In this document: positions 41,717-52,300 of the stretch, in pieces | How positions within the stretch are numbered: the first letter of the stretch is position 1 | How the letters are laid out: the number at the start of each line of letters is the position of its first letter | NCBI GenBank assembly: GCA_018136815.1 | Contig: CM030937.1 | Span: 4,152,226 to 4,216,225 of the forward strand | Origin: Isochrysis galbana | Taxonomy: Eukaryota > Haptophyta > Isochrysidales > Isochrysidaceae | DNA length: 64,000 nt | Direction of reading: 5' to 3' | The notes under the pieces: model-generated | The model's database searches: none | Told to the model about the DNA's origin: nothing | The model's input: only the letters and a program-made list of their open reading frames with translations | Position numbers and translations under genes: made by a program

Positions 41717-42112
41717 ACTTGTTCAGGTTGTCTGGCGGCGTGTTGTTCGTCGTGGTATCGCCTGTTGGTGACCTGCAGCCCCCTGAGTACCCCAAGCCCC
41801 GAGTCTTCCGAGTCTTCCTTTTGAGTCTACGAGTCCCTACGAGTCCCAGTCTAGCGGTATCTGCTCGCCGCGCCCTTTCTTACGTCCTCCGTCCCTCCGG
41901 TTCGCGTTCCGTGCCACTCTCCCGTCCATTTCACATGCCCGTCATATGCCCTCCCCGTTCTCCCGATGAGCCCGTTCCGGGCTCCCCGGAGGAACCGTGC
42001 GCCGCGCTAGCCGCCGGTGCGCCTCCGCGACTCGCTTCCCAAGAGGAAACGAGTTTCGCTACGACATAACTAGAATGTAGAGTGATAAACCATGACGAGA
42101 ACATAGAACATA
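41717..42112. other. Pro/Ser-rich open region, no supported gene
   Basis: A 118-codon frame from 41713 is Pro/Ser/Val-rich with no domain. Probably the rest of the LTR element. Confidence 0.3.
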
Positions 42113-42247
42113 GAAGGCATGATCATTAACGGAGCCGAATTGAAAATAAGCCATGAAAATTAGCCAATTCGCCGACGACACTCAGCTACTCGCGGCCGAC
42201 TATGAAAGCCTAGCCCGTTCACTAGAGTGGGTAGGCACTGCGTCCCG
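42113..42247 (+). mobile_element. LINE reverse-transcriptase scrap
   Basis: GMIINGAELKIS in one frame and, 20 bp on in another, ISQFADDTQLLAADYESLAR; FADD is the catalytic box of non-LTR retrotransposon RTs and the phrase 'I-SQFADDT' is typical. At least one frameshift and a stop shortly after 42240 make it a dead relic of a LINE. No other LINE parts were found nearby. Confidence 0.72.
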
Positions 42248-42698
42248 CTATCGCTCATAGTGCGACGTCGGGACACTCATGTGCTCAGAGGTCACAAGGC
42301 CATGGAAAGGAGAGGGAGGGTTTGGAGGGGGCTGTAGGCGACGGAAGAGCTTGAGAGCTGAGGAACCCTCCCCTCATGACTCCCTTACCATCGGCAACTC
42401 GTCAGGTGCCACTCATTCTCGCATGTGCAACCCTACATAGCTTGTCTACTCTGGTGAAGGCACCTAATCTGATTTGCCTGGCAAGGATGCCAAAGAGGTT
42501 TGGTGTTAAGAGGCGAGAGCAATTGCGTGCAACTCGGGCATAAGAAGTGACTCTCGCCGCGGTACCCACGCCAATTTGCCCAGCGCCGGGGTGTTGGCCA
42601 ATGTTTCCCAAGGAGAATGCCTGTGCAGCGTCTATCCCCTCGTGCATGAGCCGGCATTCCCCGAGCTTCGCCTAGACAACCATCAGTTGCATCCCGGA
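42248..42698. other. Intergenic, no gene seen
   Basis: 3' flank of the coiled-coil gene (minus strand). No convincing frame. Confidence 0.35.
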
Positions 42699-44981
42699 TT
42701 AGAACATTCGCAGCATCGGCGAGTCTTCTGTCTCTGAGAAACCATCAGGCTCATCCAGGCTCACTGACGCCACCGGTATTGACGGCATGGAGAGTTCCTT
42801 CGTGAATGAGGCGGCTGGCCCTTGCGCCAATGATACTGTGTGCACAGGTCGACCATGGTGTGTGGGCTGCGTTCGCCGCTTGCTCGAGTCACGTGCATCG
42901 GCGCACGATGGCCCAAGGAAGGGTGAGGACGGAGCCGAGCCAGGCCTGGCGCCGAGCTTTGAAGGGGGTACTGCGCGAGCGCTCACGCTGCACGCTGACA
43001 AGCTAATGTTGCGGTCGGTGGGGGGGGCCACCGGTGAGCTCATGGCTGCCGCTCGGCGAACAGCTCGTGGTGATGACGTGGTGGAGCCGACACGCGATCC
43101 TCCCTGCGAGTGCGAGCTACCCTGCCCATCCCACCAGCCAGCTGAAGGCGCGCTCGGCGGTTCCTCGTCGCTGGGCAGCATAGCCCGCGAGAGTGTGTCG
43201 TTGCACAGCGAATGCAAGAACTCGGCAACAGGGACCACTCCAGCTCCCATGCGTACGAGCGCAATTCCGTTGGGCGACATGACCATGCCTATGCGGCGCG
43301 TCATGCCGCGCATCCGCTTGCCGTCTGTGCTACTGGCGTGGATCTTGTAGCTGCCCTTGGAGAGGCGCTCCGCCTCAATCTTCAGCGGGAGCGATGCCGC
43401 GTGGACGGCTGCACCGAAGGAGGCATCAATCTCGTCCGTTGCATCCGCGATGTAACTCTGCCTCACCCGTCGCTCAAAGGCCATTACGTGGATGCGTGTC
43501 TCGACGTCGACGCGAGCCGCACATTCTTGCTCGAGGACAAAGTTTGTCCGCTCGTGCATTTCGCGCTCGGCTTCCAGCTGCGCGGTCAGCCTTGCCGCGT
43601 GAGCTTGCCAGTCGGCGATACGGTCGCGCATCAAAATGATGGCCTCATCGAGCTGTGGCGGCAATGTGCCGAGGGACTGCAGATCGGGAAGCGCGTCGAT
43701 GAAGGCAGCCGCTTGGAAGCGCAACTGTGTTGTCTCTTCCTCTAGATTCTCCAGCAGGCACATCGTCTTGTCCGTCGAGCGCGCTGCCTCCTCCTGCTGC
43801 GTTGCAAGCGCTGCCTGGAGCGGTTCCACGCGCGCCATGACCTCTGCGGCAGAGCGGGCCGTCGCCTCTGCAATCTGCACCGACCCTGCCCACCGGTTCA
43901 GCATCTCTCGCTCTTCCTCGAGGGCGATGCGGCTCTGAGTGCCCGCCAGTCCGACGGATATGTGTGATCGACGGGCCTCCCAGCCAGTATGCGCTTTGTC
44001 CCCATTGCCCACTGCCGCTGGCGCCCTTGTGTCCTCATCCCCAACTGTCCCGCACTCGTTGAGAGCGGCTGCAGCCGCTTGGGCGAACTCGAGGGACAGG
44101 CGACTCAGACTGACGGCGTGGAGCCCAATGTCGGCCGAGGGTCCCGGGCGTAGCGCACTGACCATCGCGGCCGCCGCCTGCAGCTCGGTCGCTGCCGCTG
44201 ATAGGTGCTCTGCATCTAGAGAGGAGCGCTTGGCCACTTTGATCTTGCTCTCACCGATCAAATTGACTGCGCGCTCAATTTCGCGTTCAGTTGTCTCCTG
44301 GAGGCGGGCAAGAAGCTCGTCGGCCCGCGAAGATGAGCCGTCGACCGATGTGATGGCCTGCTCTACCTTGCGCTTAAGCTCCTCTACTTGCTCTGTGAGA
44401 GCGGAAGCGGTCTGCTCAAGGTCATGTGTGGCATCCGCTAGGGCCTTGTCATATCCCTCGTGTTTGGAGCGGATCACGTCGACGGCGGCGGCGGTCTCCT
44501 TGCCAAGTGAAACCACCCGTTCCTCGGCGGCCTTGGCGGCGTCAAGGAGCCGCTGACTCCCGGGCCCGAGGGCCTCCATCTCGCGCATCATCCGAGCCTC
44601 TGCGCGCTCAGCGCGCTCAGTCGCAGTCGCCGTCAGCTCGCCCACGGCCGTCGCGAGCTTGCGGTGGGTATGGAGCATCTGCTCTCGCCAGACAGCCTCG
44701 GCTTCCTTCATGCGGAGCTCCTGCGCGGCTTCCAGCGCGAGCCGCCGCTCCTCCTCCTCGCCGATTGCCTGGAGCACGCCGCGTACCGCGAGGCGGAACT
44801 TTGCACGTTGCTCTAGCACCGCGCGCTGCACGTCCTCGAGTAGCCGGCCCTCGAGCGCGGAGATGCGCTCCCCAAGCTCGGCCTCCTTACGCTGGACGCG
44901 CAGCTCGCACTCACCCACGATCTGCTGCAGGCTGTCCAGTGTATGCAGCGCCAAGGCGAGTCGCTGCTCCTCGTCGCCCAT
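42699..44981 (-). CDS. Long coiled-coil protein with possible GAS2-like segment
   Basis: A single minus-strand exon of 760 aa from ATG 44981. A longer in-frame start at 45197 would add only low-complexity Leu/Pro/Ser from the C/T leader. Residues 1-290 and 350-480 are Glu/Ala/Arg/Leu coiled coil (for example EQVEELKRKVEQAITSVDGS, LTAQLEAEREMHERTNFVLE). Residues ~540-590 read LSKGSYKIHASS then VMSPNGIALVRMGAGVVPVA-EFLHSL, reminiscent of the GAS2-related microtubule-binding domain (MVRVGGGWxxLxEFL). The match is short and tentative. The C-terminal 170 residues are Ser/Pro-rich and disordered. Likely cytoskeletal; no enzyme motif. Confidence 0.75.
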   Translation of the reverse strand: MGDEEQRLALALHTLDSLQQIVGECELRVQRKEAELGERISALEGRLLEDVQRAVLEQRAKFRLAVRGVLQAIGEEEERRLALEAAQELRMKEAEAVWREQMLHTHRKLATAVGELTATATERAERAEARMMREMEALGPGSQRLLDAAKAAEERVVSLGKETAAAVDVIRSKHEGYDKALADATHDLEQTASALTEQVEELKRKVEQAITSVDGSSSRADELLARLQETTEREIERAVNLIGESKIKVAKRSSLDAEHLSAAATELQAAAAMVSALRPGPSADIGLHAVSLSRLSLEFAQAAAAALNECGTVGDEDTRAPAAVGNGDKAHTGWEARRSHISVGLAGTQSRIALEEEREMLNRWAGSVQIAEATARSAAEVMARVEPLQAALATQQEEAARSTDKTMCLLENLEEETTQLRFQAAAFIDALPDLQSLGTLPPQLDEAIILMRDRIADWQAHAARLTAQLEAEREMHERTNFVLEQECAARVDVETRIHVMAFERRVRQSYIADATDEIDASFGAAVHAASLPLKIEAERLSKGSYKIHASSTDGKRMRGMTRRIGMVMSPNGIALVRMGAGVVPVAEFLHSLCNDTLSRAMLPSDEEPPSAPSAGWWDGQGSSHSQGGSRVGSTTSSPRAVRRAAAMSSPVAPPTDRNISLSACSVSARAVPPSKLGARPGSAPSSPFLGPSCADARDSSKRRTQPTHHGRPVHTVSLAQGPAASFTKELSMPSIPVASVSLDEPDGFSETEDSPMLRMF

Positions 44982-45512
44982 AGCAAGGTGAACGCAAGAG
45001 AGAGGAAGAGAGAGCAAGGGATGGGCAGGGGACGGGGGGAGGGAGACGTAGGAAGGGAGGAAGGGAAAGGGAGGGAGAGAAAGAAAGGGAGGGGGAGGGA
45101 GAGAGAGTTGGGGAAGGGGGAGGGAAGGAGAGGGAGGGAGGGAGAGTGTGTGTGAGCGCGCGTGGCGGGGAAGCGACACACCGGTCGCGCCAGGCACCAG
45201 CGGGAGGGAGGGGTCGGTTAACCTCTCCTACTCTACTAAAGTACTCCTAGAGTGTGGTTTTTGGAGATCCATTCCCATTCTCCATTCTCGTATTCGTATT
45301 CGTATTCTCACTCCTTGCTGTTGCTGTACGTACTCTACGCGTACTTGGAAAAACTTAGAATACTCATGTGGAATTGCTGATCTACAGATTTGGCAACAAA
45401 CCAAATAAAAAACTTCTTAATAATCTCGCCGCGCGCGCGACCCTGCACAGCCTCCCTGAGAGGATGCAACTTGAGGTTCCCTTTTTTTAGCCCCCTGCAT
45501 TGCCTTTTTCTA
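44982..45512. promoter_or_regulatory. C/T-rich leader of the coiled-coil gene, then spacer
   Basis: 45000-45165 is GGGAGG-rich on the plus strand, hence pyrimidine-rich on the gene's sense strand up to the ATG. 45230-45512 is AT-richer with TATTCGTATTCGTATTC tandem words. No gene seen. Confidence 0.45.
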
Positions 45513-45612
45513 NNNNNNNNNNNNNNNNNNNNNNNNNNNNNNNNNNNNNNNNNNNNNNNNNNNNNNNNNNNNNNNNNNNNNNNNNNNNNNNNNNNNNNNN
45601 NNNNNNNNNNNN
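45513..45612. other. Assembly gap (100 N)
   Basis: Run of exactly 100 N, unknown true length. It interrupts the gene to its right. Confidence 0.99.
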
Positions 45613-45870
45613 GCCATCAGTGAGCAGTAGTGCCAGCTGCTCGAGAGGCAGCTGCTCAAGAGGGTCGTGCCATCGATGTGGTATGGCCTTGTTCCAGAGA
45701 TCGTCGACAAAGAAACCCTTGACTAGCCCGCAGGCGATGGGCTCGCTCAGCGAGAGCAGTGCGTGCAGCTGGTCAATCCGCCGGCAGGCCGTCTCCATCG
45801 TCGCCACCCGCCGCTGCCCAGGAGCTCCTCCACGTCGCCGGTCCACTGGCTTTCGCACGGTGGTTCTCAT
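45613..45870 (-). CDS. METTL25/RRNAD1-like protein, N-terminus, cut by gap
   Basis: The minus-strand frame from ATG 45870 (or METACRR at 45798) reads LVKGFFVDDLWNKAIPHRWH then DPLEQLPLEQLALLLTDG up to the gap. This matches the N-terminal helix region of METTL25/METTL25B proteins (FFxDxLWxxLPxxWxxxL..L..xQLAxxLL), a group of predicted methyltransferases related to rRNA dimethylase folds. The catalytic SAM domain would lie across the gap and is not recognisable on the other side. Assignment rests on about 40 residues. Confidence 0.55.
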
Positions 45871-46182
45871 GGTTTAGCTAATGCTTTCAGAAATGATCAC
45901 GCCATCCCACAAATGATACCTGCCGTCACCTGCCAGAGAGCCGTACTCCTAGGAGAGAACATCATTCGCGGTTCTTGTGCGAGGCCGGCTGCGGTGAGTG
46001 CGGACCGGATGAGAACATCCACAAGCTTCTTCGCTCGATGTTACTTGTACGCATCAAGCCTCAGGAGGTCTCCAGCGGGGCCCCCGTCCTCTCCTCCCTA
46101 AATTCAAACGTCTCGGCTGTGGGCCTGAACGCCACAACGCCACCCTCCCTCCCGATCTCACGATCTCACACATGCACACATG
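45871..46182. other. Spacer, no gene seen
   Basis: A short Cys-containing frame (CEAGCGECGPDENIHKLL) from 45975 could be an exon but has no partner. Otherwise nothing. Confidence 0.3.
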
Positions 46183-46735
46183 TGTGGCGGCCCTTCCCTC
46201 CTAGTTATGGTGCCCCCGTCTTCTCTTACCCAAATAGGGCGAGAAGACACGTAAACGCCGGAGGGGAGAGCTGCCACTCCCCCCTCCCCTCTCTCTTCCC
46301 TCTTCCTCCTCTCTTCCCTGCGGCTCTGGCCATGGCCATGGCGCGCGCCTGCGGCCCCTCTTCAGGTCCCCAGGAGGCCTGCAGGGGGCCTAGGAGCACA
46401 GCTTAGGGGGCAGGTGAGGCTGGCTGGTGGCTGGGGCATGGCCCTGGCCTTCTGCCTCTCCCTCGCTGGCTCTCGCGCCCCTGCCGGTCGACTGGAGCTG
46501 GCTGGGGGGTCCTGATCAGGGGGGCCCAGGGAGAGGAGGGGTTGGTCAGAGCGACGAGCTGGCCAGCGCGGGCCAGGGCGTGCGTTCTGTGCCCAGCTCT
46601 CAACCTATTGTTGAAATAGGGGGCAATGGGGGCGCTCTGCGCCCCCCTACACCGGGCACTAACTTCCCTCCGGGGGGGCCGTCAGTCACTCTCACGCCCG
46701 GCCTCTTGGCATGGGATGAGCACTCAACACTCTGA
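46183..46735. repeat. Fragments of the SINE-like element and of repeat C relatives
   Basis: 46190-46325 matches 18540-18640 inverted (CCGTCTTCTCTTACCCAAA, then GGAGGGGAGAGCTGCC). 46325-46735 has the CTGCCTCTCCCTCGCTGGC words of repeat C in a diverged form. Confidence 0.5.
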
Positions 46736-47039
46736 CCCGGACCCTTAGTGGGCGCGGGTCGAGACTCGCACTCCCAGGCCCACTCGGGCCAGCACTCGTA
46801 CTCACACTCACTCTTCCCCCCCTCTCCTGGTCACCAGGCAGACAGATGCCTGCAGGGGGCACACAGGACCGGCGAGGCACGCGAGGGAGAGGCAGGAGGG
46901 GCCAGGGGCTGAGCCCTAGCCTCCACTGCCCCCTGAGCTGCCTGGCTGGCCCTCTGGGAGCCCCCTCAGGACCCCTGAGAGCAGGTCGTGGCGCGCGCCA
47001 TGGGCACGCGCCGCAGGAGAGGGCGCAGGTGGTCGGCCG
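46736..47039. repeat. Diverged repeat C fragment
   Basis: GAGGGAGAGGCAGGAGG..CTCCACTGCCCCCTGAGCTG words as in 3600-3660. No independent gene. Confidence 0.4.
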
Positions 47040-47205
47040 CCGCGCATTGGCCAAGAGGAGGCAGAGGAGTTGGATAGAGTATAGAGTGCTCCATGAGCAC
47101 GCTTATAACCTCACCTTTGCGCGCAGATTGAGGAGATCCTTGGGATCCCTCGCGCAACTGTTTGCAGCAGGTACATAAAGAAGAACAAGTGGCGTGTTGT
47201 GGGTA
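47040..47205 (+). pseudogene. DNA-transposase helix-turn-helix exon remnant
   Basis: HEHAYNLTFAQIEEILGIPR, then ATVCSRYIKKNKWRVVG, ending at GTGGGTAAGTC, a plausible donor at the same place as in the 541-840 copy. The helix-turn-helix plus KKNKWR resembles Tc1/mariner-type N-terminal DNA-binding regions. No DDE catalytic part is seen downstream. Confidence 0.5.
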
Positions 47206-47229
47206 AGTCTTCACGGCCTATCCTTTCGG

Positions 47230-48302
47230 ACGCAATGGCGATTGCGTCAAGCGCGAGTTTGCCTTTTTGCATAGCGTACTCGTCCGCTAGGGGGTATTCC
47301 ATGTATCTCGGTCCTTTGTATCCGCCTTCCCATCGGGCCGGCGCGTGGTAGCGTTGAATCTCTCCGGCGTCCGCCACTCCTCCGGTGGCGGATATCTCTC
47401 CTAGGTAGTCCGTGTCCGTATGTAGCCATATATTGTTGAGTTTGCTGATGTAGCGCTCGTCCTCAGAGACCTTAATCTGTTCGTGTGTCGGGGTCTCCGT
47501 CGACCGGGGGTGGGCGGGTGGTACGTTCTCCGTATTTTTCTTGAAATTGTTGTGCGCAATCTTCGTTGACCGCTACGTGCCATGGGCCCTTGATTGACTT
47601 TGCCCAGAAATTTGGCTCGGGATCTACTCCTTCTAGCTCCAAGAGCAGCTCGACAATGGCGGCGTACACAGCCGCGTCCTGGAATGTGTAGTCCCCCCTC
47701 CTGGTGGAGGGAGAGGTCGAAGTTGTCGTCAGTGTCAATGTTCTCGTGTTCTTCATCCGATGGTGGATCCTGTCGTGGGGTCATCGCGGTGGGTGGTCGT
47801 GGGTGAGCTTCTGATGTGCACTGGGAGGCTGTTTGCTCTCTCCTTGGGGGGCTGTCATGGTGCATGTGGTGTTGTGGTTTGTGGTTGTGCAGATGTTGAT
47901 TCGCTCTTTGTTCTGTATGGTGATGATGGTGCCCATAAGGGCCACCCGGTCTCTGGCCGCGCCGCCAAGGCGGCGCGGCCATCACCAGGGTGAGAGAGGC
48001 CTCTGCCATGAGGCATGCCCAGTGGAGGTACTGCGTGTATTGTCTGGCTCGTCTACGGTGGGGCCTACAGACTGCTGCCCTCCATGAGGGGGGCCAGCAT
48101 GGCTGTTGTGACTGGTGTGGCCGGGGCCACGGGCCGTGTGGCGCGATAGGGATCGCGCGCACCTGCTCGGCCTCATCTGGCGGACGCGGTCGCTTCGCCT
48201 GCGACTGCTCCATGGGTACTGGTTGGGCTCCCGCGGCGGGGGGCCCGAAGGAGAGGAGGGGAGCGCCGGCGCGCTCCATGGCGACCAAGTATAAACTTAG
48301 TT
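47230..48302 (-). mobile_element. Unclassified DNA-element ORFs ending at the AACTAAGTTTATACTTGG terminus
   Basis: Minus-strand frames in this block look partly coding: near the right end MERAGAPLLSFGPPAAG and KRPRPPDEAEQVRAIPIAPH; further on FQDAAVYAAIVELLLELEGV, then FWAKSIKGPWHVAVNEDCAQ; finally RWEGGYKGPRYMEYPLADEY. Several frame changes separate them. The block starts at 48302 with CAACTAAGTTTATACTTGG, the same terminal word that closes repeat C copies, so this may be the longer, once coding relative of the 630-bp non-autonomous repeat. No transposase core is recognised. A related minus-strand frame (YHLADKNALKHSIPLDKI) lies at 57461-57654. Confidence 0.42.
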
Positions 48303-49305
48303 GTGGAACGGAGGTAGTAAGATTTTATAGTGCGACAGCTGCCTCCATGCAGGGCCGGGCAAGCTGCGAGAGGGGGCGAGCGCACCTCATTGCTGGCCAT
48401 CGCTGCGGGACGCGGAGACGCAGAGACCGTTGTTGTTGTTGGGTTCGGGTTCGCGCGCCGAACCAATAAATAGTAAATAGCCCCCCACTAGAGACTAGAG
48501 GTAGAGGAGAAGAAAAGTCGAGTCTCAACAACGACTCAACAGCGCGACTTGCCAAGTCGATGCAGTTGAGTCAAAGTTGAGTCCCCGTTGAGTCGCTGCA
48601 AACCCCCCCCGATTATTTGTTTGGGGTACTTGTAGAGTACTCCTCTACTCTAGAGCTCTAGAGTAATATGGAACACCCCAGGTAGAAGTTAGAAGTGGTC
48701 GGCAATACCTTTAAAAATACCCTTTCCCCGCTCAAAAACCCAAAACCCGACCACCTGCCGATGCCCGCGAGGAGAGCAGAAGCGTGGTGCCCTCACACCG
48801 TGCGTTGACGGACCGCAGAAAGTATCTATGAAAAATACCACTTATTCAATGAAATGCGAGGTATCTTTACCAACAGAACCCGCAATTGCGTACGTTCTTG
48901 ACCATGGGAGCATTATCAATATATCGAGATACCATGACTGTGCGAGGGGCCGCCGAACCGTGCTGTTGCTGCTTGTGGCCATCGAGAGGCGCACGCCGTC
49001 TCCTCCCGGGGTGCCTACGGAGGAGGGGTGCTCTCCTCGACGGGTGGGAAGAGGCGGCGAGCGAGCGAGAGCGAGCGAGAAAGGGAAGAAATAGGGGGAG
49101 GGGGGGAAGGGGGGCGGTGGCAAGAGAGAGAGAGCACGTGAGCGATATTGAGACCGGGTAGATAAGGCGGCTTCTGGCTGGAACTGGGTGCTCCCTCGCC
49201 CACCTGCTCATTGCGCCTGCCTCCTTTCTCGGCCGGCCACATCTCATACCTCTAATCTCCTAAATAAGGCTGAGAGAGCCAGGTCAGCGGCCACGCTGAG
49301 CGTAA
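48303..49305. other. Intergenic, no gene seen
   Basis: 48530-48600 has GTCGAGTCTCAACAACGACTCAAC-like words; 48640-48665 an AGAGTACTCCTCTACTCTAG motif also near 60880. 49060-49135 is purine-rich. The formin promoter should lie here. Confidence 0.4.
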
Positions 49306-52300
49306 ATGTACCAGCAGACAGGTGTGGCAGGTGGGCGGCCAGCCGATGTATGGACCAACGTGCTTGCACGAAAGCAGCTCTGGCGGCCTCATACTCCAAG
49401 TGAGAGTGCGGACAAGCAGCAGCACTCATCGGTTCTAAAGTCGTGCATGTCTGCTGATAGACTGACGATCTCAAAATTGACATCTGAGATTGCGCTGCTC
49501 GCAACTCTGCGGCGGCAGCTGCTCGGCGGATCATTCGGACGCGAGAATAGTACTTCCACGCCTGCTGCGGCAGTACGAGTGGCGACCTCACGTTCACAGC
49601 GACTGTTGAGTCGGCATCCCGAGGAAATACTGCGTCTTACATCTCACAACGGGATCAATTTGCGGAGGGAAGCGCAGCATCTCGCCAGGGAGCTGGACTT
49701 ACTCACAGAGGTAGGCCAATATGATACGCGCGACACAATTGGAGGTTTCCGGGCAAGTAGATCTTTCATAAGCGCATACGGCAGGGAAAGGAGGTATAAC
49801 GAGTTGATGCCGCCAGAGAACACATTTTGTCCGGAACATACCCAGCCCGGAAAGGGTGGCTCGCGCGGCAGTACTCATCTTGAGTCAAATCATTATTCTG
49901 AGACGAATCCATCACGAAGACCGTTGGCTACAGGGGGAGCTGTTTCCTCATTGGCTACAGGGGAAGCTGTTTCCGTGTGTTGCAACAACTTGCAGACTGA
50001 AGCACAACAGTCGCCGGTTGTCGGCATTCAGCCTACCTCGACCATTTTGCAGGAAAACAAGCGCGCTGCAAGTCTAGAGACAGCGAGTACCACCACTGCG
50101 AACGACCTTTTGGAAGACGGTGGCTACGAGATTGTCTGCCCAGAGGTGAGCTGTGATTCGCCCATGTCAACAGCTTACCACCAAGCCGGAGAAGCAAATG
50201 TAAGATCACCCGAGTCCATTCACAGCGACGATTCATTGGTGTTCACGCCCGTTCAGCCTAGCTTTTTACCCCAAGCACACATCAAAAAGCAGCATCGCCA
50301 TCCAGGTCATATTTGTAACATGAATGCCAGTGCTGATGCGAAGCATGGGAGAAGAAATGGCGCAGGCGGCGGCATGCATCCTGGAGCAAACGTGCGCATC
50401 TCTAGAGAAGCGAGATCGGCCAAGAGTCTCTCGGAGATCAAATTCTCGCGGAGCACTGGAGCATATTCGGGCGCGACGTTCGCTTCGGGCGAATGTATGC
50501 GAATGCCCCTCTCACTCTCGGCCATGGACCCACAGATTTCGGGCTCAGCTGGTCGCTCAGTCTCGTCGGCTCTACCGTCGTCGATTTCTGTGCGCGATAT
50601 GCCTCTCGCCGAAAAATGCCGCGGGCGTTCGGCAAAGACTATCTCGGTGAAGGATATGGCAAGTAGGAGCACAGAGCGAACTTTGCCGGCTCCGGATCAA
50701 TCAAACTTATCACCTAGAAAGACAAAGGCGACCCATGGCGCCGGTGTGGATGCCCCTACCGTGAGAGAAGGCCAAAATAAAGTACCCGTTTGCCGAAGAG
50801 GCACAGGCACCACAAAAGCCGAAGTAGCTAAGTCTAATTGCAACGCCGGATCAAGCATATCGCTGTTATTGCCGACGAAGACGGCGTCAGTATCGATTGA
50901 TGATGCAACGCTGCAAATTCCAACGCCGTTGTCTGAGCCCGTGATACCAGATCCGGCCCTGACGCAACCATTTTTAGTGCAAAAGGTCCCGCCTTCAGAT
51001 TCTCAAGGTGTTTGGGTCTCGTCGGATGGCGCCGTGCCACCGCCGGCTGCTTTACCTCCAATTGTTGCCTCGGCTTCCACTCAACCTTCCTCTCTCCGAA
51101 ATCTTCCTCCTCCTGTTTCTAACCCTCCGCCCCCAGCGCCAATTTCTGCTCCACCGCCCCCCCGCCCCCTCCGCCGCCACCGATCCCATGCTTAGCTCCG
51201 AAACCACCTAACCCGCCTGGTAGCGCTCCGCCTCCGCTGCCACCGCCTGGACGGAATGATTCTTTGGCAGCTGCGCTAAAGCTCAAACCTTTGCATTGGC
51301 GAAAAATTAGCGCAGCACAACTAGCTCCGACGTCGTTGTGGGCCTCACTTGATGTCGAGGAGCTCGAATCCCAACACATGGCTGAGCTCCAGCGGCTTTT
51401 TGCTTACAAGAAGGCCCGTGAGATTGCACCGAAAGCAGGCAGCACCGGCGCTCATACGAGTGCCACACGCCGCACTGAAGTCCTCTCTACGAAACGTGTG
51501 CAGAATATTGAGATTTGCATCTCCGGAATTCCTGCCGCTGCGTCGGGGGCTGAAGGCTTAGCGCGTCACATCGTCAGCCTCAATGCTTTGGGTGCACTCA
51601 GGTGGGTGTATTCGGACTTCGAAGGGGCTCGCACCCCACGCATCAGTCAGCCTTCACGTGGTGGCCTGCACGTCGGACGTTCCTAACCGATTTCCGCGGC
51701 ATTGTCCATCGCCCTGTCACTAGATCCACTTTATACGGGCTTGCCTGGTCGCAGGTGGGAGGACGCGATATCGTTGACAAAAATCGCCCCCACTGACGAA
51801 GAAATGGGGATGATACCTCTGCTGCGGGCTGAGATGGAGACAAACGAAAGCATCCAGCACGATCTCTCTGAAGCGGAACGTCTATTGCTAAAACTAGCCG
51901 AAGTGGACAATCTGCAAAGGAAACTCGAGGTGAATGTTGTTCAGCTTGCACCCCATGCGTTGACTGAGTTACGAGCCATCAGCACGCCTATTAGTTGTGA
52001 TTTGCTGCTCGCAACCTTGTCAGCGCGCGCCGTCCTACTCCTCAGGTGATAGCGCTCATGTGCCTCTTTGACCAATTGACTGAATCGACGCGGAACAGTA
52101 TCAATGACATAAAGGGGGCCGCGCTGCAGGTGAGGGGCGACGTAGATCCGAACCCACGTGGCAAGATTAATGCTCCGGATGAAGCGCATCGGCCCGCCTC
52201 TGCTGAAGACCTCGGATGTGCCCATTGATGTGTTAACGACGCTGTGACGAGCATCCGTTTGGCTGGACGTGCCTAAACAGGTGTTGGAATCATCTGCGCT

